From the NCBI RefSeq assembly GCF_003286595.3, contig NZ_CP132985.1, positions 1,984,001 through 2,048,000 on the forward strand: a stretch of DNA of 64,000 nucleotides. The letters are read 5' to 3'. Made by a program: the position numbers and the translations under genes. The notes beneath the pieces are model-generated. The model was not told the DNA's origin, did not search any database, and saw nothing but the letters and a program-made list of their open reading frames with translations. This document shows, piece after piece, positions 7,364 through 16,143 of the stretch (the first letter of the stretch is position 1; each line of letters opens with the position of its first letter). The DNA comes from Aerococcus mictus. Lineage in GTDB: Bacteria; Bacillota; Bacilli; Lactobacillales; Aerococcaceae.

Positions 7364-8524
7364 TTAAATAAATAATGATTGGAGGAGCTTGGATTTTATC
7401 AGCTTAAATTCTTTTAATTTGTTTTCTTCCAAATCAATTAAATCAGTTGTTGATTTTAATAATCTACCAATACGTACTCCTTCTTCATAAGAAGGAACAG
7501 AAATTTTCAATTCACAAAATTTGTTTTTAGAAATATTATAACGTGAGATCCCTTGAGCTAATTTCATAACTCTTGAACGAAATTCTGGAGATCTAAAATA
7601 GTAAGCTAAATAATAAGAATCTATCTTTTCTTTTATCCGAACTCCAAAACAGAAACTATTTAAATATATATTATTAAGATCGTAATCCCATAACGATGAC
7701 ATTCCTACTTCCTCAGGGGTTTCAGAAGAAGTTGTGAAAAGAAAGTCACCTTTCTTAACTTCGTTTTGCTTATAGTCGATATCAATTGCGTCAGTTCCAT
7801 CAAGTTTTGCTACAGGGTTATCAAAAACATTTTTATATTCTATGTATCTAGCTTCACCCTTTCCAAAATCTTCTTTTGTCTTACCGGATAGTCCTGAATA
7901 ACTATCGCTAATTGTATTTAATTTACTTCTTTCCCATTTGTTATTATAACCTTTAAATCTAACTCTAGGATATCCGCTCTCATCAGCAAACATATTCTGC
8001 AACAAATACTGTTTCAGGAGTTCTAACTTCTCGATTTTTTGTTGCTCAAGAGTAATAATTCTATCTAAAGAATAGAAAAGTTTAGAGATTTTAGATTGTT
8101 CAAATGTATTTGGGACTTTTACAGAAATTGAATATATTGTTTGCTTTGATAAACTGGGAACACCCGAGGCTTCATTATACTTTTTCCAATTAATGGTCTT
8201 AAATAGATAGTAAAAAAACATTATATTATTTTGTTGCTGTGTTGTTATATAGAATAAAGTATCTACTGTCCAAAATGGAGCTTTTAAATAAATTGGATTA
8301 TCTATAGTTCCTTTTCTGCCCAAACCTACAGCATCTATATCGGATAAACTCTTATTTACCGATAACATGTAACCACCTGTACCATATACTGGAATGTGTC
8401 CTTCAGAAAGATTTTTATAATCTTTTCCAGAATTAATTACTGTTAGTTCATGTAACTTATCCTGAATCCAATCATCCGTGAATCCCTTGAACCTAAGCTC
8501 GGGTTGTTTTCTTTCTTCTGCCAT
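7364..8524 (-). CDS. hsdS: Type I specificity subunit HsdS (expressed copy)
   Basis: The DNA-recognition subunit for the methylase and restriction complexes. At 386 residues it holds two target-recognition domains (about 15-145 and 200-350) separated by a helical conserved region (about 155-182, TLEQQKIEKLELLKQ) and a C-terminal conserved helix. The start ATG overlaps the hsdM stop as TAATG, so the two are translationally coupled. It shares 18 bp (IR1) and 94 bp (IR2) with the silent cassette in inverted orientation. Its recognition sequence cannot be predicted by eye. Confidence 0.92.
   Translation of the reverse strand: MAEERKQPELRFKGFTDDWIQDKLHELTVINSGKDYKNLSEGHIPVYGTGGYMLSVNKSLSDIDAVGLGRKGTIDNPIYLKAPFWTVDTLFYITTQQQNNIMFFYYLFKTINWKKYNEASGVPSLSKQTIYSISVKVPNTFEQSKISKLFYSLDRIITLEQQKIEKLELLKQYLLQNMFADESGYPRVRFKGYNNKWERSKLNTISDSYSGLSGKTKEDFGKGEARYIEYKNVFDNPVAKLDGTDAIDIDYKQNEVKKGDFLFTTSSETPEEVGMSSLWDYDLNNIYLNSFCFGVRIKEKIDSYYLAYYFRSPEFRSRVMKLAQGISRYNISKNKFCELKISVPSYEEGVRIGRLLKSTTDLIDLEENKLKEFKLIKSKLLQSLFI
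7966..8059 (-). repeat. Inverted repeat IR2, expressed-gene copy
   Basis: The inverted partner of 5107-5200, within the central conserved region of hsdS. Four mismatches over 94 bp. Confidence 0.85.
8454..8471 (-). repeat. Inverted repeat IR1, expressed-gene copy
   Basis: The inverted partner of 4638-4655, identical over 18 bp, about 50 bp inside the 5' end of hsdS. Confidence 0.85.
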
Positions 8525-10113
8525 TATTTAAACACATCCTTTATCGCTTGAATGAGTTCCGCAGTTTCATCTGTCACCTGCAAGTCATCCACCATTTCTA
8601 AGAATTCGGCTGTGGTTTGCTCAAGTTCTTGGTTAATTTCTTGCATGTCCTTGCTGACTTGGACGATATCGATAGGTTCAGGTTCTTCGAAGGTATCCAC
8701 ATAGCGCGGAATATTGAGGTTGTAATCATTCTCTTGAATCTCTTCATAGCTTGCTTTATGGGCATATTTGTCAACGTCTTCCCGCTTATTATAGGTATCA
8801 ATAATTTTATCAATATGTTCTTTCGTTAAGATATTTTGTGTTTTTACTTTTTCAAACTCTTTGGACGCATCGATAAAGAAGACATCACGGCTGGTCCGAT
8901 TCTTCTTCAAAACAATAATCGTGGTTGGAATGCTGGTGTTATAGAAGAGATTTTCAGGGAGCCCAATCACCGTATCAATATACCCATTCTCAAGCATGGC
9001 CTGACGCAACTTACCTTCAGAGGCACCCCGGAAGAGGACGCCGTGCGGCAGGACGATACACATGGTTCCATCAGTACGCAAGTGGTAGAAACCATGGAGT
9101 AAGAAGGCGAAATCAGCCCGTGACTTAGGCGGTAAGACCCCATAGGCAGCAAAACGCGGATCGTCTAAAAAGCCCTTATCTGCCGACCACTTCTGGGAGT
9201 ATGGTGGATTCATTAAGACAATATCAAAGTTAGTTGGTTCATCTGTGGGCCAGTCAGCGTCCAAGGTATCCCCATTGCGTAACTTCTGATGGTCAGTTGG
9301 CACTCCGTGGAGCATCATATTCATCTTGGCCAAGTTGTAGGTTGAGGTATTGATTTCTTGACCAAAGTAACGAATGGAATTCTCCACGTTCTCATCAGCG
9401 TACTTCTTGGTGTTTAAGAGCAGAGATCCTGACCCCATGGTTGGGTCATAAGCCGTCAATCCTAGCTTGTCTTCTTTTCCTTGGATAGCAATCCGGGTCA
9501 TTAATTCTGAGACGGGTTGGGGCGTATAGAATTCTCCCGCTTTCTTCCCGGATTCAGAGGCAAACTGACCCAGTAAGAATTCATAGGCATCCCCTAAGAG
9601 GTCCGCATTTTTAGCAAAGTTCAGTCCCGCTAATTCCTTCATCACCGCTGTAATGGTTTGGTTACGTTTCTGAGGTGTTGGGCCCAAGCGGCGCGACATG
9701 AGGTCCACGTCTTCAAATAAGTTCTCGAAATCAGGATGGGACCGTTCAATATCACGGAAACCCTGAGCTAACTCTTCCAGCATAAAGTTATTATCATTAA
9801 TCTTTTCCATAAACTTGGTAAAGGTAAAGTCAGGATGAATGGTGTAAGAATAGGTGTATCTTAATTCATTAAGGAGATCTTCACCGTCCTCTTCATCATA
9901 ATAAGTTTCCTCGTATAGGGCTTGCGCTTGGTTAAGGTCGACAAAGTCTTCCCCCATCAAATCACAGGTCTTTTCTAATAGTTGGTCGGATAGAAACTTA
10001 TAGAAAATAATTCCTAAGGTATAGTTCTTATATTCGTTGGCATCCATCTTTGAACGCAGCACATTCGCCGAATTCCATAGAGCCTGTTGAATGGTCGTTA
10101 CTTGTTCAGACAT
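8524..10113 (-). CDS. hsdM: Type I DNA adenine methyltransferase subunit HsdM
   Basis: The modification subunit; it transfers a methyl group from S-adenosylmethionine to adenine at sites chosen by HsdS and is also needed for restriction. 529 residues, usual length. An N-terminal helical HsdM domain (about 1-150) precedes the N6-methylase domain with motif I DPTMGSG (223-229) and motif IV NPPY (302-305). First gene of the hsdM-hsdS operon and the fixed end onto which different hsdS versions can be joined. Confidence 0.95.
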   Translation of the reverse strand: MSEQVTTIQQALWNSANVLRSKMDANEYKNYTLGIIFYKFLSDQLLEKTCDLMGEDFVDLNQAQALYEETYYDEEDGEDLLNELRYTYSYTIHPDFTFTKFMEKINDNNFMLEELAQGFRDIERSHPDFENLFEDVDLMSRRLGPTPQKRNQTITAVMKELAGLNFAKNADLLGDAYEFLLGQFASESGKKAGEFYTPQPVSELMTRIAIQGKEDKLGLTAYDPTMGSGSLLLNTKKYADENVENSIRYFGQEINTSTYNLAKMNMMLHGVPTDHQKLRNGDTLDADWPTDEPTNFDIVLMNPPYSQKWSADKGFLDDPRFAAYGVLPPKSRADFAFLLHGFYHLRTDGTMCIVLPHGVLFRGASEGKLRQAMLENGYIDTVIGLPENLFYNTSIPTTIIVLKKNRTSRDVFFIDASKEFEKVKTQNILTKEHIDKIIDTYNKREDVDKYAHKASYEEIQENDYNLNIPRYVDTFEEPEPIDIVQVSKDMQEINQELEQTTAEFLEMVDDLQVTDETAELIQAIKDVFK

Positions 10114-10225
10114 TAATAGTCACTCCACCTTCAAATAATAAAAAAGTTTTTAATTCTAATTATACTGTAAACCAGTAAAAAACCCAAAAGATCCTTGACT
10201 AGCTTTAAGCTTTCACTAAATCAAA

Positions 10226-10253
10226 AAAGGCTTTGACCATCGTCTCAGCCTTT
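10226..10253 (-). terminator. Terminator after DUF262 restriction gene
   Basis: Leftward, AAAGGCT and AGCCTTT arms are followed by a T run, directly beyond the stop at 10264. Confidence 0.7.
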
Positions 10254-10263
10254 ATTTTCAATT

Positions 10264-12369
10264 TTATCGCTTATTTTTAGGCGGACGTACGTCTACCTGC
10301 AATTCACTGTATTCAATGTCATAAATATCGAAAAGATGGCGAATAATGTTCATCTTATTCCAATTATTAATGCCCGTATCAATATAGATATCTTTAGTGA
10401 CCTGATTACGCCATTCACCTTCACTCGTTGACAAACGCGTTTGCCAGCCCCGTGATTTTTGTTCCTCTGCTATTTGATAAAGGGTTTGATAGTCCAGATA
10501 AGCAAGTTCTTGTAAAACTTCAATCAACAAGGTTTTCCAATTTTTGACCGGCCGATATTCCTGGTCCCGAAAGATATAGCCTTTAATCTGATAGCTATTA
10601 AAATCTTTTTCCCCGTCATAAGTTTCTAATCCATCTTGGCTCTCCGTTTTAATTTCAAAATCAACGTCCGGATAGGGCCATACTTCCAAGGCTTTATCCG
10701 CTAAGAGACGTGTTCTTTCCTTAATGGTTTCTTCATTCCAATGGTCCACTTCCCTAGGCAAGGCATTAAGGTATACGAAATGGCTCTCATTAAAGCCTTT
10801 GTCCATGGTCTTCTTGGTTTGAAAGGACTTGTTACTATATTTGGAATTATAACCAGTGATAGTTAAATTGCCTAAACGATTTAGGTAACTTTCATGAATC
10901 GCCTCATAGTTAGGACCTAGTTCATTTATCCAAGTTTTACTTAACTTTTGTGGCATGATATGCTCAATCGAATAATTTCCTTCCTCTATCCCTTGATAAA
11001 TATTCAAAATCTCATGATGATTATAATTTTCTAATCGCTCAAAGAGATAAGTCCGATAATTAGGGCGAATATTATAGAAATCCCTCATCCGTAAGTCAGG
11101 TAAGACTTCTTCATCTTTAGGGAAGGCTATATTTTTCGACTTATTAACCAGTAAAGCGCCTAGAACTTCGACTTTTTCTACGGATTGGCCTTCTTCTTTA
11201 GCCTGCTTATAGATCCGTTGAAAATCACGGTATAAGGAAGAATAGAATTTATTAAATAGGTTTGTTGAGGATTTAATGATAATGTGACGAGCAGTAAAGG
11301 ATTCGATCAGTTCTAACATAGCAACCGCCTCATCCTCCAATAGTTCTCCCTTATTATAGGCCAGGATCAATGACATCAAGAAAGGCCGCATTACTGTTAG
11401 ATCGATTTGACTAAGGCGGAATAGAATATCATCAATGGCATGGTGTCCTGTATTGGCTGATACCACTTCCTGAAAGGCATAGGAATAATCATTAATTTCT
11501 TTAAAAAATCTTTCCTTGTCCGTGAAATTATTCTCATAAAACCTTTTGAAATCTTCATATAAGCGCGATTTAACTGGATACTTGCCTTGCTTAATGGCCA
11601 TGTAATACCAGAAAAATAAGCTTAAATCATATTGGGTCCGTTTTTCTATTGGATGCCAGTAAGTGATAAAATAACGATTTTGGTCTTCCTGGTTTTCATT
11701 CATTAAGAGGAAATTCCGTATCTTATCCGCTTCAGTAAGATCCACTCCAGTTGAGTTAAGGCTTTCGAAAATTAATTGAGCATCATCATCCGGCGAACTC
11801 AAATTAACCCCCATCACTTCAAGCCTGGAAATCACTTGTATCAGATCAACAATAGACAGCGACGTTTGCTCTACTTGTTGGTAAAAATAATTATAATTGT
11901 CCAGCACATTGGTATTACCAACATCAACTGCCCGCTCTGCATGTTTGGGATCTGTCAGTAATAATTTATAAATTTTATCGTCTTCAATATTCAGCCGTAA
12001 TTTATATTTATCAGCTTCATTAGACAAGCGGTTCACCAAGTATTCATCACGGATATTCTCACTCGTGAAGGACCCCTCACTGACATTGTTATCGTCCATC
12101 CAATTACACAAAGCTAGAAATAGTAAAGAAACCGTAGTAATCCGCTGTTGACCGTCAATAACAATGGTTTCATCTATCAGGGTGCCTGGTTTTACAACAA
12201 TGGACCCGAAGAAATGGGTCCGGCGTCCTTCCTCATGAATACTCATCAAATCGGAAAATAAACGTTTACAGTTATCTAACTTCCAATCATAGTTACGTTG
12301 GTAAACAGGGATAATGATCTTTGAAGACCGTTTCAGAAAGTTAGCTAAATTTTGAATACTACCGTCCAT
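10264..12369 (-). CDS. GmrSD-like type IV restriction protein (DUF262-DUF1524)
   Basis: A 701-residue single-chain fusion. The N-terminal DUF262/ParB-like NTPase domain has IPVYQRNYDW (20-29) and DGQQRIT (72-78). The C-terminal half has a DUF1524 HNH-type nuclease with IEHIMPQKL and RLGNLTITGYNSKYSNK. Proteins of this build (GmrSD and relatives) cut DNA carrying modified cytosines, often phage DNA. Start set at ATG 12369, preceded by AAAGGAATTAGGTG; a TTG 16 codons upstream has no ribosome site. An additional C-terminal region of about 120 residues is unassigned. It sits head-on behind the type I operon, in keeping with a defence island. Confidence 0.88.
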   Translation of the reverse strand: MDGSIQNLANFLKRSSKIIIPVYQRNYDWKLDNCKRLFSDLMSIHEEGRRTHFFGSIVVKPGTLIDETIVIDGQQRITTVSLLFLALCNWMDDNNVSEGSFTSENIRDEYLVNRLSNEADKYKLRLNIEDDKIYKLLLTDPKHAERAVDVGNTNVLDNYNYFYQQVEQTSLSIVDLIQVISRLEVMGVNLSSPDDDAQLIFESLNSTGVDLTEADKIRNFLLMNENQEDQNRYFITYWHPIEKRTQYDLSLFFWYYMAIKQGKYPVKSRLYEDFKRFYENNFTDKERFFKEINDYSYAFQEVVSANTGHHAIDDILFRLSQIDLTVMRPFLMSLILAYNKGELLEDEAVAMLELIESFTARHIIIKSSTNLFNKFYSSLYRDFQRIYKQAKEEGQSVEKVEVLGALLVNKSKNIAFPKDEEVLPDLRMRDFYNIRPNYRTYLFERLENYNHHEILNIYQGIEEGNYSIEHIMPQKLSKTWINELGPNYEAIHESYLNRLGNLTITGYNSKYSNKSFQTKKTMDKGFNESHFVYLNALPREVDHWNEETIKERTRLLADKALEVWPYPDVDFEIKTESQDGLETYDGEKDFNSYQIKGYIFRDQEYRPVKNWKTLLIEVLQELAYLDYQTLYQIAEEQKSRGWQTRLSTSEGEWRNQVTKDIYIDTGINNWNKMNIIRHLFDIYDIEYSELQVDVRPPKNKR

Positions 12370-12565
12370 AAATACACCTAATTCCTTTAAAAACTTTAAC
12401 TCTTTTAAGTATAACAAAGAATAAGGCTAATTTAGTGATTGCGGTAGTGTTGTTTTATTTTTTACTTTAAAAAAATATTAAATCGCTCAATGCTTTCTAT
12501 TTTTAATAATTTATCAATTATCCTATGTTTATCATTCTATTAAAGACAAATTCACCCCAATCCCC

Positions 12566-12610
12566 TTGACAAATCCATTCTAACCGGATTTAATTAAAGA
12601 AAGTGTTTTC
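12566..12610 (+). promoter_or_regulatory. Promoter with cre-like palindrome, first lipoprotein gene
   Basis: TTGACA (12566-12571), a 17-bp spacer and TTTAAT (12589-12594). Five bases beyond the -10 box is the partial palindrome GAAAGTGTTTTC (12599-12610). The same arrangement recurs at 17514-17558. The palindrome resembles a degenerate catabolite (CcpA/cre) site but could serve another repressor. Confidence 0.65.
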
Positions 12611-12668
12611 ATTGTATTTTATAACGAGACAATCAACTATCAAACAATATCTTAATGGAGGAAATAAT

Positions 12669-13352
12669 ATGAAGAAACGACCACAAGGATTCCTATATCT
12701 AACCGCCCTACTTGCCTTATTCCTTGTCGGCTGCCAAAACAATCCTGACCAAGCCACTGACACCAGCGAAAGCCAGGAATCGGTAAGTTCTGAATCCAGT
12801 TCAGAAAAAGAAGAAGCCAAGGAAAAAGAATCCAACAAAGAAGAGTCTGAGAGCAAACAAGAGGAGGAAAAAGCAGAAAAAGCTGCCAAGGAAGAAAAGG
12901 CTGAAAGTGAAAGCCAAGCGGAAGAGACTGAATCTGAAAGCTCAGCCAATGAGTCCACCGCCACAAGTCTTGAGGATCAGACGACTGATTCTGACCAGCA
13001 AGGTATTGATATCGATCAAATCCAAGCAGGGGATTTTTCCACTCTGGTAGGAACTTGGCGTAATGGTCGCGGACAGGAATTTGTCATTCATGAAGACGGC
13101 TATGTCGAGCCCCACAGCTTCATCAATTTGGATGGTAGCAAAAGGGAAGGTCAATTTTTAGTGGCAGATCTTAGAGCCACAGATGGTTATATTGGTGGAG
13201 CAGCCTTTTACATTATTCCGGCAGGAGTAGAAGTTTATAACTCTATGGATCACCTAGTTGATGCCTCAGATAAAAGCCGTGACCGCTTGCTTGGAGGACA
13301 CACTTATGACATGATCGAATACCCAAATGAATTCTTTTATCGTGTAGACTAA
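12669..13352 (+). CDS. Lipoprotein with Ser/Glu/Lys-rich linker and DUF6287-like domain
   Basis: Start at ATG 12669 with GGAGG nine bases upstream; 227 residues. The signal peptide ends in the lipobox LVGC, so it should be lipid-anchored outside the membrane. A roughly 80-residue low-complexity linker rich in Ser, Glu and Lys follows. The C-terminal domain begins GIDIDQIQAGDFSTL and includes GTWRNGRG, DASDKSRDRL and a final FFYRVD. That domain is shared with the protein at 17623-18795 and resembles DUF6287. Role unknown; possibly a surface ligand-binding or adhesion-related module. Confidence 0.75.
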   Translation: MKKRPQGFLYLTALLALFLVGCQNNPDQATDTSESQESVSSESSSEKEEAKEKESNKEESESKQEEEKAEKAAKEEKAESESQAEETESESSANESTATSLEDQTTDSDQQGIDIDQIQAGDFSTLVGTWRNGRGQEFVIHEDGYVEPHSFINLDGSKREGQFLVADLRATDGYIGGAAFYIIPAGVEVYNSMDHLVDASDKSRDRLLGGHTYDMIEYPNEFFYRVD

Positions 13353-13371
13353 ACCTAAAATTTCAACTCAC

Positions 13372-13420
13372 AAAAAGGCACAGCAATCCCTTCAATGACT
13401 AGCGGACTGCTGTGCCTTTT
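13372..13420 (+). terminator. Rho-independent terminator
   Basis: AAAAGGCACAGCA and TGCTGTGCCTTTT arms form a long stem ending in a T run after the lipoprotein gene. It may also serve the convergent URO-D gene. Confidence 0.8.
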
Positions 13421-13460
13421 AAATTCTACATCATTTTTATCTATAAACACCAACAAACCA

Positions 13461-14474
13461 CTAAGCCTCAGTCCTTAAATTAAAAACGCGGTCAGTTTCC
13501 GCCTTGACTTTCTTGATATAGTAAATCAGCTCAGGGTCAAAGAAGCTATTGGTCCCACAAGAGGGGCTAAGTAATAAGCGTTGCCCCTGGGTGGCTTTGT
13601 AGATTTGGTAGATTTGATCACGGATGAGGTTCCGGTTGAAGTCGTTGAAGCTAAAGCGGTCAACCCCACAATTCAGGACGAAATCGCTATACCGGAAGAC
13701 TTCCTCTACGCTGGGTAAGGACTCAAAGGCATGCCAGTTAAAGACTTGGATGGGATAATCCTTGATCAGGTCAAACATAATATTAGTCCCATGGGCATGG
13801 AAGCTGTTAAACCAACCCGCCTTGGAAGCTTCTAATATCTTTAAGTCATAGGGTTTACCAAATTCTAAGTATTCTTCCTCCGTTACCCGGTCATAGCGAA
13901 TAAACTGAGAAGCCAGGTAGACGCCAGCGGCTCCCAAGTCCAAGGCTGCCTGAACATATTGGACTTGGACATTGGTCAAGTTTTCCAGCGTTTGATGAAT
14001 GAGCTCCTTTTCTTCACTCCGGATAAATTCGACCGCCCGACCCTGGGTCAACTTATCCAGAATCGTCAGCGGACTGAAGGAAATCACCGTAACCGGCACC
14101 TGGTCACCAAGAAGATCTAATAGGTAAGTCAGCGATTTTAACTCGCGCTGGTAGCTGGCTGTACTAATATCGAGGTTATGGGGTAGCTTTTTTAAATCTC
14201 CTGGCTGGTTATAAGGGGTCTTAACCACTCTGGATACGCCTCCTTTATAAACCGGCGAATGGTCCACCTCATCCACATAGTCCTCCACCGTAAACAGCCC
14301 GTTACTGCTGTGACCAGCATAATCCAGGTCATATTGCTTAACTTTTTCTGCCAGCGCTTGAGCATATTTTACCGGATCATGGTCGACTTGAGGCAGGTGT
14401 GACTTAAAGGAAAAGGGAACATAGTCAGTGACTTCTTTATTAATAACTTTTCTGATTAATTCAATTTTACTCAT
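13461..14474 (-). CDS. URO-D/cobalamin-type methyltransferase family protein
   Basis: A 337-residue TIM-barrel protein of the uroporphyrinogen decarboxylase superfamily. Motifs include FHAHGTN and SPSCGTN near the C-terminus, where methyltransferase relatives (MtaA/CmuA/MetE-like) place metal- or thiol-binding residues. It ends the methionine transporter operon, about 35 bases beyond metI, and no heme genes are nearby. A role in methyl transfer or in breakdown of a methylated or sulfur compound is therefore more likely than heme synthesis, but this is inference. Start set at ATG 14474 with GGAG upstream, not the earlier ATG that lacks a site. Confidence 0.75.
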   Translation of the reverse strand: MSKIELIRKVINKEVTDYVPFSFKSHLPQVDHDPVKYAQALAEKVKQYDLDYAGHSSNGLFTVEDYVDEVDHSPVYKGGVSRVVKTPYNQPGDLKKLPHNLDISTASYQRELKSLTYLLDLLGDQVPVTVISFSPLTILDKLTQGRAVEFIRSEEKELIHQTLENLTNVQVQYVQAALDLGAAGVYLASQFIRYDRVTEEEYLEFGKPYDLKILEASKAGWFNSFHAHGTNIMFDLIKDYPIQVFNWHAFESLPSVEEVFRYSDFVLNCGVDRFSFNDFNRNLIRDQIYQIYKATQGQRLLLSPSCGTNSFFDPELIYYIKKVKAETDRVFNLRTEA

Positions 14475-14509
14475 CTTTGTTTTCTCCATTATATTCATTT
14501 TACAGGGGG

Positions 14510-15169
14510 CTATCTTAGAGACTGTTTATAGAGGTAGTTGCCAACAAATTGGGCACAGTGAACCAGGAGGATAATTACGAGGATGGTCCCGTACATAATG
14601 ACTGAGTCAAAGCTATTGTAGCCATAGTTAATGGCCACTGACCCCAGTCCTCCAGCGCCAACCGTTCCGGCAGCTGAAGTCGTCCCGATAATTCCAATAA
14701 TGGCCACGGTTAAGTTCACAATCACCAGGGGCGCCGCTTCCACTAAGACGACTTCCTTCATGATTTGGTAGTCACTGGCGCCAAATGAGCGGATGGCCTC
14801 AATTAAGGATCGCCCGACCTCACGGAAGGAATTCTCTAATAGGCGCGCCACGGTTGCGGTTCCACTGATGGTTAAGGGCACCAAGGCTGCTGTGCGCCCG
14901 ATAACCCCGCCAACAATGCTTCGGGTTAAGGGGATGACAGCCACGACCAGGATAATGAAGGGAAAGGACCGGACAATATTAATGAAGGCATCCAAAATGC
15001 CATAAATAAGAGCATTGGGTCGCAGCCCTTCCTTATCGGTATAATACAAGGCCACCGCGATGATAAAACCTAAGGCGGTCGATAAAATCATGGTAAAAAA
15101 CACCATATAAGCCGTGTCAAAAACCGATGGCCCTAAAATTGCTGATAATTTTATTAAGCTCGCTTCCAT
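14510..15169 (-). CDS. metI: Methionine ABC transporter permease MetI
   Basis: A 219-residue inner membrane permease with five predicted membrane segments and the binding-protein-dependent signature around GASDYQIMKEVVLVEAAP. It pairs with MetN and MetQ to import methionine. Start at ATG 15169 preceded by GGAGGG six bases upstream. The order metQ-metN-metI with two nearly touching junctions indicates one transcript. Confidence 0.92.
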   Translation of the reverse strand: MEASLIKLSAILGPSVFDTAYMVFFTMILSTALGFIIAVALYYTDKEGLRPNALIYGILDAFINIVRSFPFIILVVAVIPLTRSIVGGVIGRTAALVPLTISGTATVARLLENSFREVGRSLIEAIRSFGASDYQIMKEVVLVEAAPLVIVNLTVAIIGIIGTTSAAGTVGAGGLGSVAINYGYNSFDSVIMYGTILVIILLVHCAQFVGNYLYKQSLR

Positions 15170-15170
15170 C

Positions 15171-16142
15171 TTATTCCCTCCATTCAATCTGATGGTCTTT
15201 CAAATAGGCTTCCACAAGTGGTCGGTGCTGGGCAGCGACCTGAATTTTAAAATAAGCGGTAGTTCGGTCATTAATTTCCTCATAATGGGCGTCCTCAATC
15301 GTGTAAGGAATTTGTAAGTCGGAAAAAATTCGCGATAAGAGGTCCTTTTGCTGGTCAACATCAGGGAGAACCAACTTAAAGGCAAAGTGCCCAGCTTCCA
15401 CTTGGGGTTCGGTCTCGGCTTCAAGTCCCATTAAGCGCCTTAAAGCGGGTGGTTGGTCAAGGAATAGATCCACCGTATTCCCTGCGGCAACAATCTTGCC
15501 ATTTTCTAGAATGGCGACTTTATTGCAGATCTTTTTCACCACTTCAATTTCATGGGTGACCACGATAATGGTTAGCTTCAATTTTTGGTTGATCTTCTGT
15601 AAGAGGTCAATGATTGACCGGGTAATTGAGGGGTCCAGAGCGGAAGTGGCTTCGTCAGAGAGGAGAAGCTTAGGGTTCAAGGACAAAGCTCTAGCAATAC
15701 CTACCCGCTGTTTTTGGCCACCGGATAGCTTGCTGGGATAGGCGTCTGCCTTGGCCGACATATCCACTAAGTCTAATAAACTCTGGATCCGCTGGTCATT
15801 CTCTTCAATATTCCATAATTTTAAGGGCAGGGCGACATTGTCACGGACCGTTTTGCGATTAATTAACTCAAATTGCTGGAAAATCATGCCAATTTCTTTT
15901 TGCAGGTATCTAAGAGAATTGCCTGATAAGCTTTGAATATCCTCACCGAGGACTTGAATAGATCCCGCATCAAAACTTTCCAAACCGTTGATGCAGCGCA
16001 GCAAGGTCGACTTGCCGGCCCCACTCTTGCCAACTAGGCCATAGATATCCCCTTCATTGATAGTCAGGTTAATATCCGATAAGACTTCAAAATTTCCATA
16101 GAACTTGCGCAAATGTTTGATTTCTACTAAAGGCTCAGTCAT
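15171..16142 (-). CDS. metN: Methionine ABC transporter ATP-binding protein MetN
   Basis: A 323-residue ATPase with Walker A GKSGAGKST, Q-loop FQQFEL, signature LSGGQKQR and Walker B LLLSDEATSALD. The C-terminal roughly 75 residues form a NIL domain, the regulatory module that senses methionine in this family. ATG 16142 starts one base after the metQ stop and has GGTG upstream; upstream frame extension is spurious because it lies within metQ. Confidence 0.94.
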   Translation of the reverse strand: MTEPLVEIKHLRKFYGNFEVLSDINLTINEGDIYGLVGKSGAGKSTLLRCINGLESFDAGSIQVLGEDIQSLSGNSLRYLQKEIGMIFQQFELINRKTVRDNVALPLKLWNIEENDQRIQSLLDLVDMSAKADAYPSKLSGGQKQRVGIARALSLNPKLLLSDEATSALDPSITRSIIDLLQKINQKLKLTIIVVTHEIEVVKKICNKVAILENGKIVAAGNTVDLFLDQPPALRRLMGLEAETEPQVEAGHFAFKLVLPDVDQQKDLLSRIFSDLQIPYTIEDAHYEEINDRTTAYFKIQVAAQHRPLVEAYLKDHQIEWRE

Positions 16143-16143
16143 C

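Noticed and set aside
8598..9152. Several small ORFs within hsdM on both strands
   Set aside because: Shadow frames inside a complete conserved gene.
12590..12966. Ser/Leu-rich leftward ORFs opposite the first lipoprotein gene
   Set aside because: They are antisense products of the repetitive Ser/Glu/Lys linker and have no start signals.
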